Of a stretch of DNA of 64,000 nucleotides, positions 21,990-34,408 are shown one piece after another. The DNA is from Peltaster fructicola (taxonomy: Eukaryota > Ascomycota > Dothideomycetes): assembly GCA_001592805.2 (NCBI GenBank), contig CP051141.1, positions 1,116,001 through 1,180,000 of the forward strand, read 5' to 3'. How positions within the stretch are numbered: position 1 is the stretch's first letter; each line of letters starts with the position of its first letter. The notes beneath the pieces were generated by a model. It saw nothing but the letters and a program-made list of their open reading frames with translations, was not told the origin of the DNA and did not search any database. A program made the translations under genes and the position numbers.

Positions 21990-22436
21990 TTATATACTCT
22001 TATGCTTCTTCGTCAAGCAAGCGATGCCGTAAGTACCGCCGACGAAGACACCAGCGACCACTGCCATGATTACCAGACCAGTCCAGGAGATGCACGACGT
22101 TCGTGGATGGTATCGATCGTGAGATTGCTGAGCCTCGAGATCTAAAGGAGTGACCACAGCTCGAGGCGAAGTCCAAATCAGCGTTGGCCGTGACCGACCA
22201 TGAATGATTTGTCTGTATGATGGAGGTGGCGGATCGATCGTCTTGTAGTCAGGTGGTGAGGCTGATGTGGATGATTGACGAGTAATCAGTGGTTCTGGTA
22301 GCTCAAGATCGTCTGGAACATCGCCAAGGTCTGCCATGATTGGTAGTAGGACCTGCTTTGGTGGTTCAACGACTGGCTGAGGTGCCAGGATGGCCCTCTG
22401 AGACTGACGAAGCAGAAGAAGTTGTGCTTGAGACAT
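21990..22436 (-). CDS. Hypothetical single-pass membrane protein
   Basis: A 148-codon frame from ATG at 22436. The N-terminal two thirds are hydrophilic and Pro-rich, with a PY-like segment (TIDPPPPSYRQIIHG) of the kind that can bind WW domains, for example on Rsp5-type ubiquitin ligases. One hydrophobic helix near the C-terminus (WTGLVIMAVVAGVFVGGTYG) is followed by a short basic tail (KKHKSI), consistent with a tail-anchored or type II protein. It is not assigned to a family. Codon use and internal order look genuine, but an upstream exon cannot be excluded. Confidence 0.5.
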   Translation of the reverse strand: MSQAQLLLLRQSQRAILAPQPVVEPPKQVLLPIMADLGDVPDDLELPEPLITRQSSTSASPPDYKTIDPPPPSYRQIIHGRSRPTLIWTSPRAVVTPLDLEAQQSHDRYHPRTSCISWTGLVIMAVVAGVFVGGTYGIACLTKKHKSI

Positions 22437-22867
22437 CCTCGTGCTTGGAACCCTGGATTGATAGGCGTGTTGAGGGGACTCTCGCGTTGTGAGCTCGTTG
22501 TAGCTCGGTTATTGAGGGCGAAGTTCGAGGGTGCTTGTGTATACTGTGAGTTCTAATGATCGAGCAGGCCAGTAGATAGCTTGGCTTGGATGACAGCGTT
22601 GTAGAGACGATTGTGTGTTCGGAGTCTAGTGGTTTCGCCGTGGTAGCAGATTCCATGGTGTCTTTTGTCCCTTATGTTTTCGTTGTCCAGGACGTTATTC
22701 ATCTTCTCTGCGCATTTCTGTCTGAACGTCGAAAACTTAGTCCAGAACCACAGATTGCTATGATACTAGCCATTGCGGCCACAATCTGACTTCGATGTAA
22801 CGATGTCCAATGGTAATGAGCACAAATGTTGTAGGAGGTTGGTGCACTTCGCTAACAAGTCCATTTG
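22437..22867. other. Intergenic, nothing recognised
   Basis: About 430 bases between two minus-strand genes. It would hold the promoter of the gene starting at 22436. No feature is supported. Confidence 0.4.
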
Positions 22868-23611
22868 CTAAGACGTGGTAGGCTCGAACCGCCAGCGTTC
22901 GCTTTCGAGCTTTTCAAGCACTTGAGCTCGGAGATGCGCAAGCATAGGCATTCGAAGCTCTTCGTAATCTTTTGATTGTTAGTGGACATTGGAGTATTGT
23001 GACGTTCAGCATACCCTCTTCGTGCTTGCGGCTGCGGCTATTGGGTACTGATGCTCCTGTCGCAAAGTACTGGTTTGCGATAGCGACATATTCAGCGTCC
23101 ATAGCTATACGGCATCAGCTTTGTCATCTCAACCATTTCAAACAAGCTCGCCTTTGATCTGTTCTTCATCAAGTAGCTCTTGCGCCATAAGATGGCGCTT
23201 CAGTGCCTCAGCCTCACCAGGTATCTCGCGGATAAAATTGCCATCTGGTTGTCTATGCACGATACTGATCTCTTCCTCTTGCTTTGGCTTCGGCTTGGTC
23301 CTTGTGTCTGGTGAAAGACGTCGAACTCTTCTCAGGCGTGTATTGCTGGGAGCCTTGACATTGTCGCGCTCGGAATCAGAGTCTGCGAGCACGTCATCCT
23401 CAACCCGGCGGAGAGCTCTACTCGGCGCGCGCCGTGATAACGATGGCGCGAAGTGCTCTCGTGTTTGTCTAGTGCGAGTGGAGGCTGCACTGCCGGCGCC
23501 AGAACGTAGACTTGTCTGTGAAGCTTGAGGTCGAGGATGTGAGGAGCGCAGTGACGTGGCATTCGATGTCGTTGGCCGTAGTGCGCCGTCGACGAAAGGG
23601 TCATTCGACAT
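22868..23611 (-). CDS. Uncharacterised conserved-looking protein with a GC-AG intron
   Basis: Three exons, 23611-23152, 23104-23015 and 22968-22868, giving 216 residues. All phases agree and introns are 47 and 46 bases. The first intron uses a GC donor (AAAG|GCGAGC); the nearby GT at CTT|GTTTGA gives the wrong phase. The N-terminal ~110 residues are disordered, rich in Ser, Arg and Thr with a basic RLRRVRRLSPD patch. The ordered part begins EISIVHRQPDGNFIREIPGE, ALKRHLMAQELLDEEQIK. Beyond the junction come DAEYVAIANQYFATG and YEELRMPMLAHLRAQVLEKL, ending ESERWRFEPTTS. These are amphipathic helices, suggesting a small complex subunit. I do not recognise the family. The ATG at 23611 (MSNDPFVDG) is chosen because the upstream frame starts only with GTG. 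Confidence 0.7.
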
Positions 23612-23937
23612 GGTGAAGTATTGGAGCCTGTCACTCACATGTCATCATGTGGAGGATGTAGGCAGGATGTCGTGAGGTCAATCTTCTTCAGCTTGGCGTC
23701 GATAGTGACGCATGCTTACTGCTCGCTGACATTGAGCAAGAAGCAGATCTGCCTGTGCGTTGTCACTGCCGAAGATGAGCAGAGACACTGTCAGAACAGG
23801 GTTGATGAAGTGGAAGGTAAAGTTGTGCAACTGAGGTGACACTCCGCAACTGCCTATTTTGGTGACGACGCTGATAGTACCAAAAGCCAAGTGCTCTTCG
23901 TTTGTAGGTCTCTGGTGTCCTGGCGAAGGCTAGCATC
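23612..23937. other. Divergent promoter region
   Basis: A 326-base gap between the divergent minus-strand 216-residue gene and NTA1. No specific element is called. Confidence 0.4.
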
Positions 23938-24929
23938 ATGAAGATAGCTCTATTGCAGCTGGATGCTCGCATCGGGCATGTTGAAGAGAATATAGCACAG
24001 GCGGATAAGCTCTTGGATCGTAGACCGCCCGACGAACAGATCGACCTTCTCGTCCTACCTGAGCTCGCTTTTACAGGCTACAACTTCCCAGATCTAGAGT
24101 CTATCATACCTTACCTGGAACCAACTGCTTCAGGCGTCAGTACAGTATGGGCACAAGGTGTGGCACAGCGCCTGAATTGTCATGTTATTGTCGGCTATCC
24201 AGAGATCTCAACAGATGTCGACGAACAAGGCAGACCGATCAACTACAATGCAACAGTAACTGTCGGTCCGACCGGCCAAGTGCTCGCAACGTATCGCAAG
24301 TCATATCTATACTACACAGACGAGAGCTGGGCAGCTGAAGGATCCGGTTTCTTCTTTGGCAACATGGGCTCTCTCGGCAACATTGCCCACGGCATCTGTA
24401 TGGACCTGAATCCGAAGGAGTTCGAAGCAGCTTGGGACGCTTACGAGTTCGCGACCCACTGTGTATCCAGCAAGGCACAGCTGATAGTGCTATCGACAGC
24501 GTGGCTTACACACACGCCGCTCGCCATACTACAAGACAACCCGAGTTCACCAGACGTGGGCACGTTGAGCTACTGGATAGAGCGACTGAAGCCACTGTCA
24601 GGCCTCGCGGACGGTGAGGCGTATACTGTTATTTTCGCGAACAGATGTGGATCAGAATCACACCAGGTCATGACCATTCAAACAAAGAATGGCAAGACGA
24701 TCAAATGGGACGATCCGAATGCGAATTATGCAGGAAGTAGTTGTGTAATGAGGTTCGACACCAGCGGAGTGTCCATCCATGACATGCTTGGACAGTATGA
24801 GGAAGGCATATTGGTGGTGGATACGACACAGGTGAGTGCCTTGCAAGCTGACTCCAGGGTGCTGCTGATTGTAGATAGGACCCCAAATATGTGCTTCGAC
24901 GTCGGCCGGAAGAGGATGTTGAGACATGA
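23938..24929 (+). CDS. NTA1: NTA1: protein N-terminal amidase (nitrilase superfamily)
   Basis: Two exons, 23938-24831 and 24879-24929, about 314 residues. Nta1 deamidates N-terminal Asn and Gln to Asp and Glu, feeding the Arg/N-degron pathway. The nitrilase fold and catalytic triad are visible: Glu in LVLPELAFTGYNFPD (residue ~42), Lys in ATYRKSYLYY (~121) and Cys in GICMDLNPKEF (~154). The product starts MKIALLQLDARIGHVEENI, and YAGSSCVMRF and GILVVDTTQ precede the splice. The 47-base intron (GTGAGT...TAGATAG) joins DTTQ to DPKYVLRRRPEEDVET and a stop, a typical family ending. Unspliced, the frame would end in unrelated sequence. Confidence 0.93.
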
Positions 24930-25945
24930 TGACTTGATAGAAACGACTAGATCATACTGCAATGCGAGCTGTCAATCATTGAAGTAATTCTGAAGGGTGT
25001 CTCCATTTCGTGACTGCAAATGAGCATATTTCAACACCTCCCATGCATACCAGGCTTGCCATGAGGCTTCCTTCACCATCGGTATCGTCCTCAACACATG
25101 TCCATTTGGTTGCACCACCACGCTCTTGTCTTGTTTTCGGTTGTGATAGTGAAATGGCTGTGCTGGCCCATCGAGGGGCGAGTCGTCTAGATACCGATTC
25201 GAGTCTTACGCCAATGCCTTCGCTTTGCGTTGTATCTGTCCTTCTGTTAATCTACATCCACAAAGTACGCCCACTGTTCTGGAGCCCTGTATGCGCATAC
25301 CTGATGGTGTTGCCAGTCCTCAGGCGAATCCACTGTGGAATTGGTCGGTTCTGCTTCTGTGCCTTTGCAAGCTTCTGCTTGGTTCTGAAAGTCTTGTGGG
25401 ACTGCCTGTAATTAGTACCTGGAGTGACGAAGGAGAGTCTGGCGCGGTTGACGTACAGGCATCTTGACCTATGTCGTGGATGTCCTTCTGAGATTGTGGT
25501 GTTGCTGACGTTCGTCGTCGCAAGTTTGACGCTGGCATGTCGAAATTGGTGTGCAGCGAAAAGGCACGGACCATGCTGGCTAGCCCACGGCTCAAGCCGC
25601 AGATATCCTTGGCAAGAGACAGTGCGGTCGATGTTCGGCTACTCTACGTAGTGGTCGATAACATCAATGCGATGGAACACACAGCTAGCTCAGTAAAGAG
25701 CCACAGCAATGGTGGCTCTCGCGACAAGTAAGCTCTCAGAAACTCAATCGCCTCACTTTCAAGAAGAGACATCAGCAAACATAATTGAAGTACACAGTAT
25801 TCCGTCTTCTTCATTGCTATCCTTGCTATATTGCGACATCAGACCACCAAGCCTAGAGATAGAACATGCATCGCTTTCCAAATCAAACGCTTTACCATGC
25901 CACCTCATATCTCGCGGTGGCAGCTGAACCCACGAACACTCATTT
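24930..25945. other. Convergent spacer between NTA1 and TUP1
   Basis: About 1 kb with only short frames, including one of 133 codons at 25010-25411 that lacks family-like sequence. It probably contains 3'UTRs. Confidence 0.45.
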
Positions 25946-27948
25946 TCAACCACGGAATTGGTCGTATCGCCAGATTCGTGCCTTTTGGTCGCCGGAGCCT
26001 GTGGCAAATAGACCACCACGTGGTGAAGGCGCAACAGAGATAACTGTGATACATCAGTGGCCTGCCAAAGTGCAAAATTAGTACACCTACCAGAATTCTT
26101 GTGTCCTTGCAGCATAAGCTGAGCCTGGCCGGTCTGTGGATCCCAGAATTGAACGCCACGATCCTTGCTACCAGACATGACCCAGAGGCCGTCAGGAGTA
26201 AGAGCGACAGAAAGCACAAAGTCCTTGTGGCCCTCGAATGTCCTGACACACTTGCCATTCTTCGGCTGGCCAGGAGCGTGCTCTTGGTAGCCACGAGTGC
26301 TGTTGTTGAGCTCCCACATCTTGATGGTCTTGTCGAGTGAGCCAGAGACCAGAAAGTGACCATCAGGACTGAAGGCGACACTATAGACACTGTCCTTGTG
26401 TCCCGCGTCTCCCTCTGTCCTTTCAATAAGGTTACCAGTCTTGATGTCCCAGATGCGCACGCTCTTGTCGAGACTGCCGGCAGCGACCCATCGGTTATTT
26501 GGTGAAATGGCAACAGTAGTCACGCCGTCTTCTATGGCGAGCGAAATGATGCACTGACCTTCCAGAATATCCCAGAGTCTGATAGTCCTATCGCCAGAAC
26601 CAGAAGCAATGTGACGACCATCAGAGGCGAAGTCTAGCGAGTAGATATCTTGCTCGTGACCACCGAAATGGTGTCGGATGACTTGTGTAGCAATCTCCCA
26701 GACCTGGCAATGTTGTTAGCTCAAAGGACAATATGCACGTAGGTGTACATACACGAATGATCTTGTCTTCTGCACCTGTTGCCAAGAATTTGCCATCAGG
26801 ACTGAAGCACACTGATCGAATGTAGAGGTCGCCATCCTGTGAAGCATTCGTGTCTTGCAGCTTGCAGACCTGCTGTCCAGTTTCGACGTCAAAAATTTGC
26901 GCAGACCTATTACATCCCGTCGCAACGTATCTACCGTCATGACTGAAGCGGACACAGCAAACGACACTGCCATGGCTGAGGGTGTGGACTAGGTCGACGT
27001 CTAGTCTGCGAATGGCTCTTGGATTGAACACAGCGTGCCAATCCTCGCCGGAGCGCTTGTAGTAAGGCGGCAACTTGTCAGGATCATAATCGGAGAGGGA
27101 ATTGCCGATTCTGTCAATCTCCTCCTGCGAGTATTGAGTAATGCCCGTCGACATGGCATGTTGTAAATGGTTCGGTGGAGGTGTGGGACGCGCTGCATAT
27201 GGTGAGCCTGGGTACGGATTTTGCTGGCGCTGATGCGGTGTTGCAGGTGGACCAGGATGGCCCACGCCCGACCTACCTGGTCCTGGAGAAGCAGTCTGCT
27301 GAGGTGGCTGCCCATAGCCATTCAGGCCAGCTGGTGGTGCACCTTGTGGTTGGCCATAAGGAAAGGGATGTTGTGGCGGCCCTTGAGGGTTGAATGACGG
27401 CGCCGGTGGAGCATGCATCTGCCCTGGCATACCGGGTTGACCTTGTTGCTCTTGTTGTGGTGGTGCAAGACCAGGACCTCGCTGGTCGCCGTTACCAGTC
27501 ATGATACCTTGAAACAAATTCGCAGGGCCATGACCTATGGCTGGCGGCGGTGCCTGAGCAGACGATCCTTGTGCTGGTCCACCGCGCTGCTCCAGTTCGT
27601 GGCGTAGTTGTGCGATCTCGTTTTCATATCTGTGTTATGTCAGTATAACCGACCGTGCGCGCTTGACAGCATCAATGACACACTTCGCCTTCATAGTGCT
27701 GTGAGTTTGCTCAAGCTGGTAGATCTTCGTTCGGACCATCTCCATCTCCTGGATTTGGTTGTGAACTGTATTGTCAGTTTCTTGCGCGCGCGTGTGCTAG
27801 GTATTGAACACAACACACCTTGGTGCTCATGCTCATTGGATCGTCCAGCTTGTGTCTCGAACTCATTGCGCACCTGATCGAGTAACTCTGCCAGTCGACT
27901 TCCGCCATGTTGAGGACCTGGGCCCATGCCACGATGTGAATTGTACAT
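25946..27948 (-). CDS. TUP1: TUP1/RCO-1-type WD40 transcriptional co-repressor
   Basis: Five exons (27948-27819, 27765-27684, 27629-26753, 26703-26091, 26043-25946) giving 599 residues. All phases close and introns are about 47-54 bases. The N-terminal Tup1 tetramerisation helix ([20 protein letters not shown], then [29 protein letters not shown]) binds Ssn6/Cyc8. A Pro/Gln/Gly-rich linker follows, then seven WD40 repeats from about residue 270 ([104 protein letters not shown]). The last repeat is completed only by the final exon. Tup1 with Cyc8 represses many gene sets through sequence-specific factors; zinc-finger and SANT regulators in this window could be partners, but that is speculation. 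It has an unusually long upstream gap. Confidence 0.96.
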
Positions 27949-30485
27949 GATCGCCTCTTGACAGCGCTGCTGCGCTTCGTGAACGTTGTCTCGTCTGCAG
28001 TCTCAGCCTCGTAGGTTCTGAATGGTCTGAAAAGTGTCGGAAAGGCCGTCACTGGCGTCGCAAAGCTCGGCTGGGAGATCGGCGCTGCGTCTGCGTGCCT
28101 CGAACCTTGTGACAAGAGGCTGGCAGTGTCGGAAGGAGAACGAGCTGTACAATGTGGTAGCTCCGTAGCTCGAAATGTTGTCAAGCACTGCCTGGCAGGC
28201 CTTGCTCGACTACGCGAGTTGTTGACCTGGGAGAGGGAGCAGGCGGTATGCGCATGTGCTGTGTTGTGCAGTCGGTGTGGTGTGTATATGCTACCAGCTG
28301 AGAAGCAGCAACAGAAGCAGCCAAAGGGAGACACGATCCCGTCAGAGAAGGCGCCGCGTTACAGAGCCCAAGGCAGAGAACGGACCCACTATCTGCAGTG
28401 CGTGCGGGTGGCTGCGCTACTGCGCCGGGCTAAGTAAGCCTAAAACCTTCGCTGCGACGACAGCCCGGTAACAAAGATCCTTGCTCTCCAGATCACTGGT
28501 TCACTCTCCTCAGGTCCAGCAGAAGCCTCATGCACGAATCCTGGTGGCATCGCCAAGGCATCTCAACTGCGACACTTGATTGTCTCCTTACCGCTGTGCA
28601 ACGACGTCCTCTTGATCACACGCAAGAATCAGGTCGCTACACGCGGCGCATGGACTAGTTTGTCCCATAGGCAGGGAATGGTGTCTCGCATGGCACGACG
28701 GACATACCCGATCGTTCGCTCGCTCACTCTTTCGGTCTGGCCAAGTGTTCTCACTCGGCTCGATCCAGTCAAAGCGATCCTGTCGTTCTTAGCAGCCATT
28801 CCACTGTCTCAGTCGAGCTTGAGAGTCCAGCCTTATCATAACACTCCGGTAAGTACTGCCAGGGTACTGCATCAACCCTTGCTACCGGTGCTGGACTAGT
28901 CGTGCTACACGAGGCACGAGAGGTTGGCATCATCTTCAACACGGCTTTGGACGAGCTCTTCCTCCTTACAACTTCAGCTGTCTCCTTGAAGATCTTGAAG
29001 ATGCTTTCGTTGAGTCATAAGCTACTGTCTCTTCGTGATGCGTGGTAGTACCGCTCATCCGTTGCTCAAAATTCGACTCTGCTTCGAGCTCGCTACTCTC
29101 GAAGCTTGCGGTTCTGCTGCATCGTGGAAGACACAGAGGAGTAGGTCAAGACACTGAGTTACAACTGGAAACTTTTCCACCGACCCTGTAAGTCGTGGCT
29201 AGAGCCTGCTCATAGCTATATCGGGGCTCAGCCAGGACCGCCAAGAGCTACACAACGCCTCGACAACAGCGACTTGTCTGTAGTCTCACGGTAGCATACA
29301 TATATCTGTTTGTACCGTCAGCATGATGTATGGCGCACTTATTTGCCCAGCAGCAATTTCGATGGCGAGTGATCAAAGGCAGCATGACTATTGCAAGGTC
29401 GCGTCCTTGGCATAAAGATCTCTGAGGGCTGTGTGTACAAACAACCTCATGACACCATCTGCCACATCCTTTTGCTTTCCAGCATAAACATCACAAGGCC
29501 ATGATCACGAAACCGCGCAGTATGGACCTACTAGCGACAAACGTCGATATACGTAAGATCCAGCTCAACCATCCGTTATCTCAAACATCCGGCAGCCTTG
29601 CAGGTGGTCGTAGAGTGGATTTCCTCGATGTGGCACGACATCCTGCTTATAGGAAGGGAACAATGCCTTATAGCATGGACTGTCTACGCGAGGATGCGTG
29701 CTCACAAGGTTACCTCGTTATTGGCTGTACTGATTGCAACTAGAACTGACACGATCGTCGATACTCGTGATGGCTGCGCCAATCTATCGAGCTGCAGCTC
29801 AAGGACGGCACTTTGGTTATGACGGCAGCCACAGATACGCAGGCCTGCTGCACGACGCCTGCCACTCGAGCATCCCTTCTCTGCGCCGCAACGACTGTGT
29901 ATCTCACATTCTTCTTTGAGCCTAGGTTGTCCGTTGTGCTGGAACATGTCGTCTCTGATTCGGGATACCTCTGAGACAAGCTCTATGCTTATCGGTCTCT
30001 GTCACCGAAAGAGCTCAAGTTGCATCTTCGATTCGAAACTATATCACTCTCGATGATAGCAATTGAGATCCTCTATCTCCTCTATCGATCGGAAAAAACT
30101 GGGGTCAGCTTTGGTCAGATGATGTCACATCAGCAATGTTTATCAGTAGCTTGTAACTCGACCGCGTATGCTGTGAAGCTCCCTGGATTACCCGGAGGTT
30201 TCAAGGACGAGATAGCCACGAGTTTCGTACCCACACTTGGCGATGACTACAGCAGCCGACGGATAATACGATGTCAAGAGGTACATGCCAGACATTGAGG
30301 GGTATGCAGAGCGGCCAGTACAACCACACTCTTGACAGTAGTACGAGGATTGTTGCAGATCTGTTCAAGGTATATGGTATGGTACAAACAGCATGCTCAC
30401 GCCGCCCAGCGACTGTATGTACGTCGGATCCTGTCCGATGTGTCAGACGACCACTCGTCTATCATAAGAGTGCCTCCAACCAGGC
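27949..30485. other. Long non-coding interval upstream of TUP1
   Basis: About 2.5 kb between the TUP1 start and the stop of the AZF1-like gene. No open frame here has family-like sequence. The nearest, 28576-28899, is shadow-like. A long regulated promoter/5'UTR is the simplest reading. An alternating CG/TG patch near 27783-27796 lies inside the first TUP1 intron, not in this interval. Confidence 0.45.
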
Positions 30486-31751
30486 TTATACTGTGAGAGA
30501 GCCAAATGCTGCGTTAATGGGAGATCCGTTCGTAAGCGAGCCTGCGCTGACAATGCTGTCTCTTCGATCATCTGATTCTGCCTTCGAAACGTTGCTGATC
30601 CTTCGGTCCTTGCCTCGTCCTTTGATGCCCTTGTTGCAGTTCTTGTAGAGACTTCCAAAGTACTCCCACATCTCTTTCTCCCACACGTCGACGACATCAC
30701 CTTCCTTGATGTTCTCAAATCGACATTTCAATCGTCGGATGGTCTCGACATGGAATTTGTTTTGATGAGATTTGAGGTTGCCAAGCTGCGTGAACTGCTT
30801 GTTGCACGCATCAAGCTTGCAGATAAACGGCTTTGCAGCTGTGTGCACGATCTTGTGCGCTCTGACATTGCCGTGTTGTGCGAATGTCTTACCACAGATA
30901 TCGCAGTGGTATGGCCTCTCGCCGGTGTGACGTCTCTCGTGGGTCTTCAGGTTGCCTAGCTGACTGAAGCGCTGACCACACGAGGGCTCCTTACAAACAA
31001 ATGGCTTGATACCAGTGTGTGCTCTGTTGTGAATCTCGAGATGTGTTTTCTGGTAGAATGACTTTCCACAGCCTGGCTGGTCACATGTGTACTTCTTCCT
31101 AGGCTTCGATGCCTTCTGAGATTCCATGGTTGTTGTGCCTCGACGAGACCCCGTCTGTGTCTGTATGGCGCGCATTAGATTGTCAATATCTGTGGAGAAT
31201 ATGGCCGGCTTCTCCTCCTGTGAGTCCGTTGGACTGGGGCTCTCGTCTAGCAAAGGTAAGTTCGTCGTGTCCATGTATAGCTGTGAAGGTTGTATGGGCG
31301 ATTGCTGCTCCTCAAGCTTTATGAACGGATCCGCGCTGGATATAGTGCTGCAGGACGAAGATGACAACTCATGGCGTAGCACGGGAGGATATATGTGTAG
31401 AGGCTGCTTCGAGGGCATGGTGACTGGCCAGGTCAGACTGCCAAATGTTGCAGCTGGGGCCATAGGAACCGACATGTCGAACGACGACCCAAATGCAGCC
31501 TCCACCGAGATACCAGTCATTGTGTTGTAGATGTCGAGTGGTGACATCGTAGCTGTTGCCATGCTCAAGGCGAGCTCTTCCTGGGCTGCAAGCATAGCAG
31601 CTGCGCCTACGCTGGCGTCGAGCGCTGCGTCAGCACGGAAGGGCAATACATATGGTAGCTCTGATGTTAAATTCAAGGGCACATATGTTGGCTGAGCTGG
31701 CATAGGCTGCGCAATGACCATCGAGCGTTTCTGAGGGATGATTTGAGCCAT
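30486..31751 (-). CDS. AZF1-like C2H2 zinc-finger transcription factor
   Basis: Single exon of about 421 residues. The ATG at 31751 ([12 protein letters not shown]) is preferred over an upstream GTG. The first ~210 residues are Ser/Thr/Pro/Ala-rich, like an activation region. Four consecutive C2H2 fingers lie at about residues 220-334: [74 protein letters not shown], joined by TGEKP-type linkers ([21 protein letters not shown]). The tail has [19 protein letters not shown] and basic patches. The finger order and linkers resemble fungal Azf1, a glucose- and development-linked regulator, but orthology is not proven. It is flanked by wide non-coding regions. Confidence 0.88.
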   Translation of the reverse strand: MAQIIPQKRSMVIAQPMPAQPTYVPLNLTSELPYVLPFRADAALDASVGAAAMLAAQEELALSMATATMSPLDIYNTMTGISVEAAFGSSFDMSVPMAPAATFGSLTWPVTMPSKQPLHIYPPVLRHELSSSSCSTISSADPFIKLEEQQSPIQPSQLYMDTTNLPLLDESPSPTDSQEEKPAIFSTDIDNLMRAIQTQTGSRRGTTTMESQKASKPRKKYTCDQPGCGKSFYQKTHLEIHNRAHTGIKPFVCKEPSCGQRFSQLGNLKTHERRHTGERPYHCDICGKTFAQHGNVRAHKIVHTAAKPFICKLDACNKQFTQLGNLKSHQNKFHVETIRRLKCRFENIKEGDVVDVWEKEMWEYFGSLYKNCNKGIKGRGKDRRISNVSKAESDDRRDSIVSAGSLTNGSPINAAFGSLTV

Positions 31752-34408
31752 GGCCGACAGAATTAGCCGTGTTCCCACGTAAGATATAGGAAACTAGGAA
31801 AACAGACGACAATGATGTGTAACAGACATGAAAGAAGCCGACGGCGATTGTGCCTCGACCTGCAGTTGTACAGAGGAATCGCAGAGCCGCAGTAAGTAAC
31901 TGGAGAGTTCTTCAAGGAGCGTATGAAGATGCCTGTATAGACATTCTAATAATGGTCGGCACGTCCACGCATGGGTTGTCGTAAATGACGAAAGCGAAGA
32001 GTGGAGCTGCGAGCTTAAGGATGCAGGTTGGGAACGACGGATTCGAAGCTAAAGCATAATCGACGGGTCGAGTAAGCATGAGGTTGGAGACGCTTCGCCG
32101 ACCAGAGATACAGCGATCGAGATGTTGCGCGAGCATCTGAAGACTAGTTCGTCTGGCCGTAGTGTCAAGAGAGCTCTAACACCTGCGCTGACCACATTTA
32201 CGCGTCTGTCTACAAGCAGTGACATCCGTCTTGTCCTGCCGTCTCTCCATCGACGACGGGTTGGCATCATGTGTACGCAAGCGTGAGTGTACATTGGCCG
32301 AATCTGCGATCGTGCTTAGCGTATACACACAATAGCTGCACTCGTGCGTGGTGCTGCGTCCCAAGAGGGCGTTTCTTCATGGCTGCCGTACTCTCGGCGC
32401 AGTGGGGGTTAGTATGCCTGAGCGACTATTGACGAGAGCGGCTCGCTTGACACGGCGTCCCAGATGTCGCGGTTATGATCGAGAGGTTAAACCCGAAGTG
32501 GAGGGAGGGTGGTGAGTAGGTGTCGAAGGCCGCTTGAGACAGCATCATCGTAATAGAGTTGAGAAGACACAAGAGGTGTGGTGGCAGATTGCAACCATAG
32601 GAGGACCAGCAGCAAGCAACTCAGGCACAGTGAAGCTTGATCATGCTACATCTCAAAGCGAGATCTCGATCAAGGTGCGTTAAGACGGTGTTTGGCGCCA
32701 CTTGGCTGCAGCGCCCGTCAATCGTCGAATCAGATGTGCTCATTTTCCAGAAGCCAAGCAGTTCTCCTCGCCAATTTTGCCAGTGTTTTGGACAGTAGCT
32801 TTCTCGAGAGAGTTGTAGGAGAAGATCCTCATCTTCTGCAACAGCAGTCCTGCATCTCGTCGTGCGAGTAGCCTGATTTAGCCATGTCGCATTATCACGA
32901 TGCAGCAGGCGGCGTTATGCATTCCGTGTTGTTCGTGAGCACGAAAGCTCACATGCTTCAATGTTGCGAATTGCTCAAGCTCGAGCTATACGTCGATCGA
33001 CAGCACTAACGAGGTTGTGAAGGACAGAATGCCCGTTCCGCAACACCAAATCGGTGATGCTATGCTGACTGAACGCAGTGTCGAGGTTTGACCATCGCAG
33101 GAATGTAATACCAAAGCATCGGTTTCGCTGCGCTGGTTGTTCTGGACCCTTAGATTGGCTGCGACATCAGAGCGGCATTGACATGATTAGTCGACGTGTG
33201 GAGGTCGATGCTTCAAGTAAACAACCAGAAAGCAATGACAATCGCATGAGCGTGTCATCAGTGCCATAAGCACAGCAGCACGTGCACGGCTCTGTGACTC
33301 GTTGGAAGTCGTAGGAGATATTCAGCCTCGACAATTGTTGCCCGTCCCGACGAACACAACAACCGCTAAGACTTCGTGCAGCCAGTATCCAGTCCTGCAG
33401 ATTGGTTGGAAGACTTCGGTAAAGGCATTTCCTTGGGCTTACAGCCAACACAATTGCGATTACCCAAGTCCTTGTTTTGCTCTTGAAGTCGCCCTACGCT
33501 GATGGTAGCAATGATAGGAATTGCGCGCCGGATGCGGTCGTGCCTGCCTATGGAGAGATCGCCTTTGACGGCCAGTCAAATGTCGGCACGATCTGACAGC
33601 TATGTAGCTGCGGCGTCGAGTGTCTCAGATATGGCAGATGGCGGCTTGGAGGCGTATCTCAACGGCAGAACCTTGCTGACCACCATGCTCTCCGAGATTG
33701 TGCAATGCCTACGCCATGCATGTCTCGGAAAGAGTATGAGACTTGCAGCAGAATCGCGATCAATCGAAGCGGCAGATGATTGCAATGTAAAGTCGATAGG
33801 CTTTATCGATGCGCGACTGAAATCGGCACAACTGATGCTTGTCCTGCAGCGTGGTGCCATTAGTGCTCAAAGCAGCCACATCCGTTATAGCACCTCACCC
33901 GTCATTCGCCCACCGGAGAGCAGCAACGGCAGCTAGTAAGGGATGCAGCACGATCTGCACAGTTAAAGTGGTCGTGTTAGGCTGATGACACTGCCCTGTC
34001 GACAAGGGTGAGTGATGAGAGAGCCGTCAGAGCCGCAGTCCACGAGCTCAAGGTATCATCGTCATGGTGAGCGCTGAGCATCAGAAGTCTCGTTGACGCT
34101 CAGTGGCAACATAGTGTTCGGTAGGCCATCGTTGTGTGAGGAATGCGATCAGCTGTAGCTGCTTGTCCTCTGGAGCTTCATGTATAGTACAGCACTCTCG
34201 CCTCGTGCGAAGCGTTGATGCAACGCCTTGCGTGTGTCATGTTCTGACTTGAAGCGATGTGGTGTGAGAGCGTGAGCGCATCTTATGCTTGTCGTGGGCA
34301 CTCATTGTGAAAGTGGTGCAGGAATATATGACGAGGATGCAGTGTAGAAAATGAAGTGTTACAGCTTTTTAGGAAGTTGCTGCAAGCGCGCCTACGAGCG
34401 CAGACAAC
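31752..34408. other. Long non-coding interval between AZF1-like and PIG-P genes
   Basis: About 2.65 kb forming the shared upstream region of two divergent genes. A 144-codon plus frame at 33502-33936 (Ser/Arg-rich, with an antisense shadow of comparable length) is not convincing. I see no repeat or RNA gene. The probable content is a long regulatory region and 5'UTR for the zinc-finger gene. Confidence 0.45.

Noticed and set aside
22880-22900. B-box-like GGTTCGAGCC on the minus strand
   Set aside because: It lies in the coding end of the 216-residue gene (codons for RFEP) and no A-box or cloverleaf surrounds it.
33502-33936. 144-codon plus-strand frame upstream of PIG-P
   Set aside because: The antisense strand is also open over most of it and the sequence lacks any recognisable motif, so it was treated as chance.
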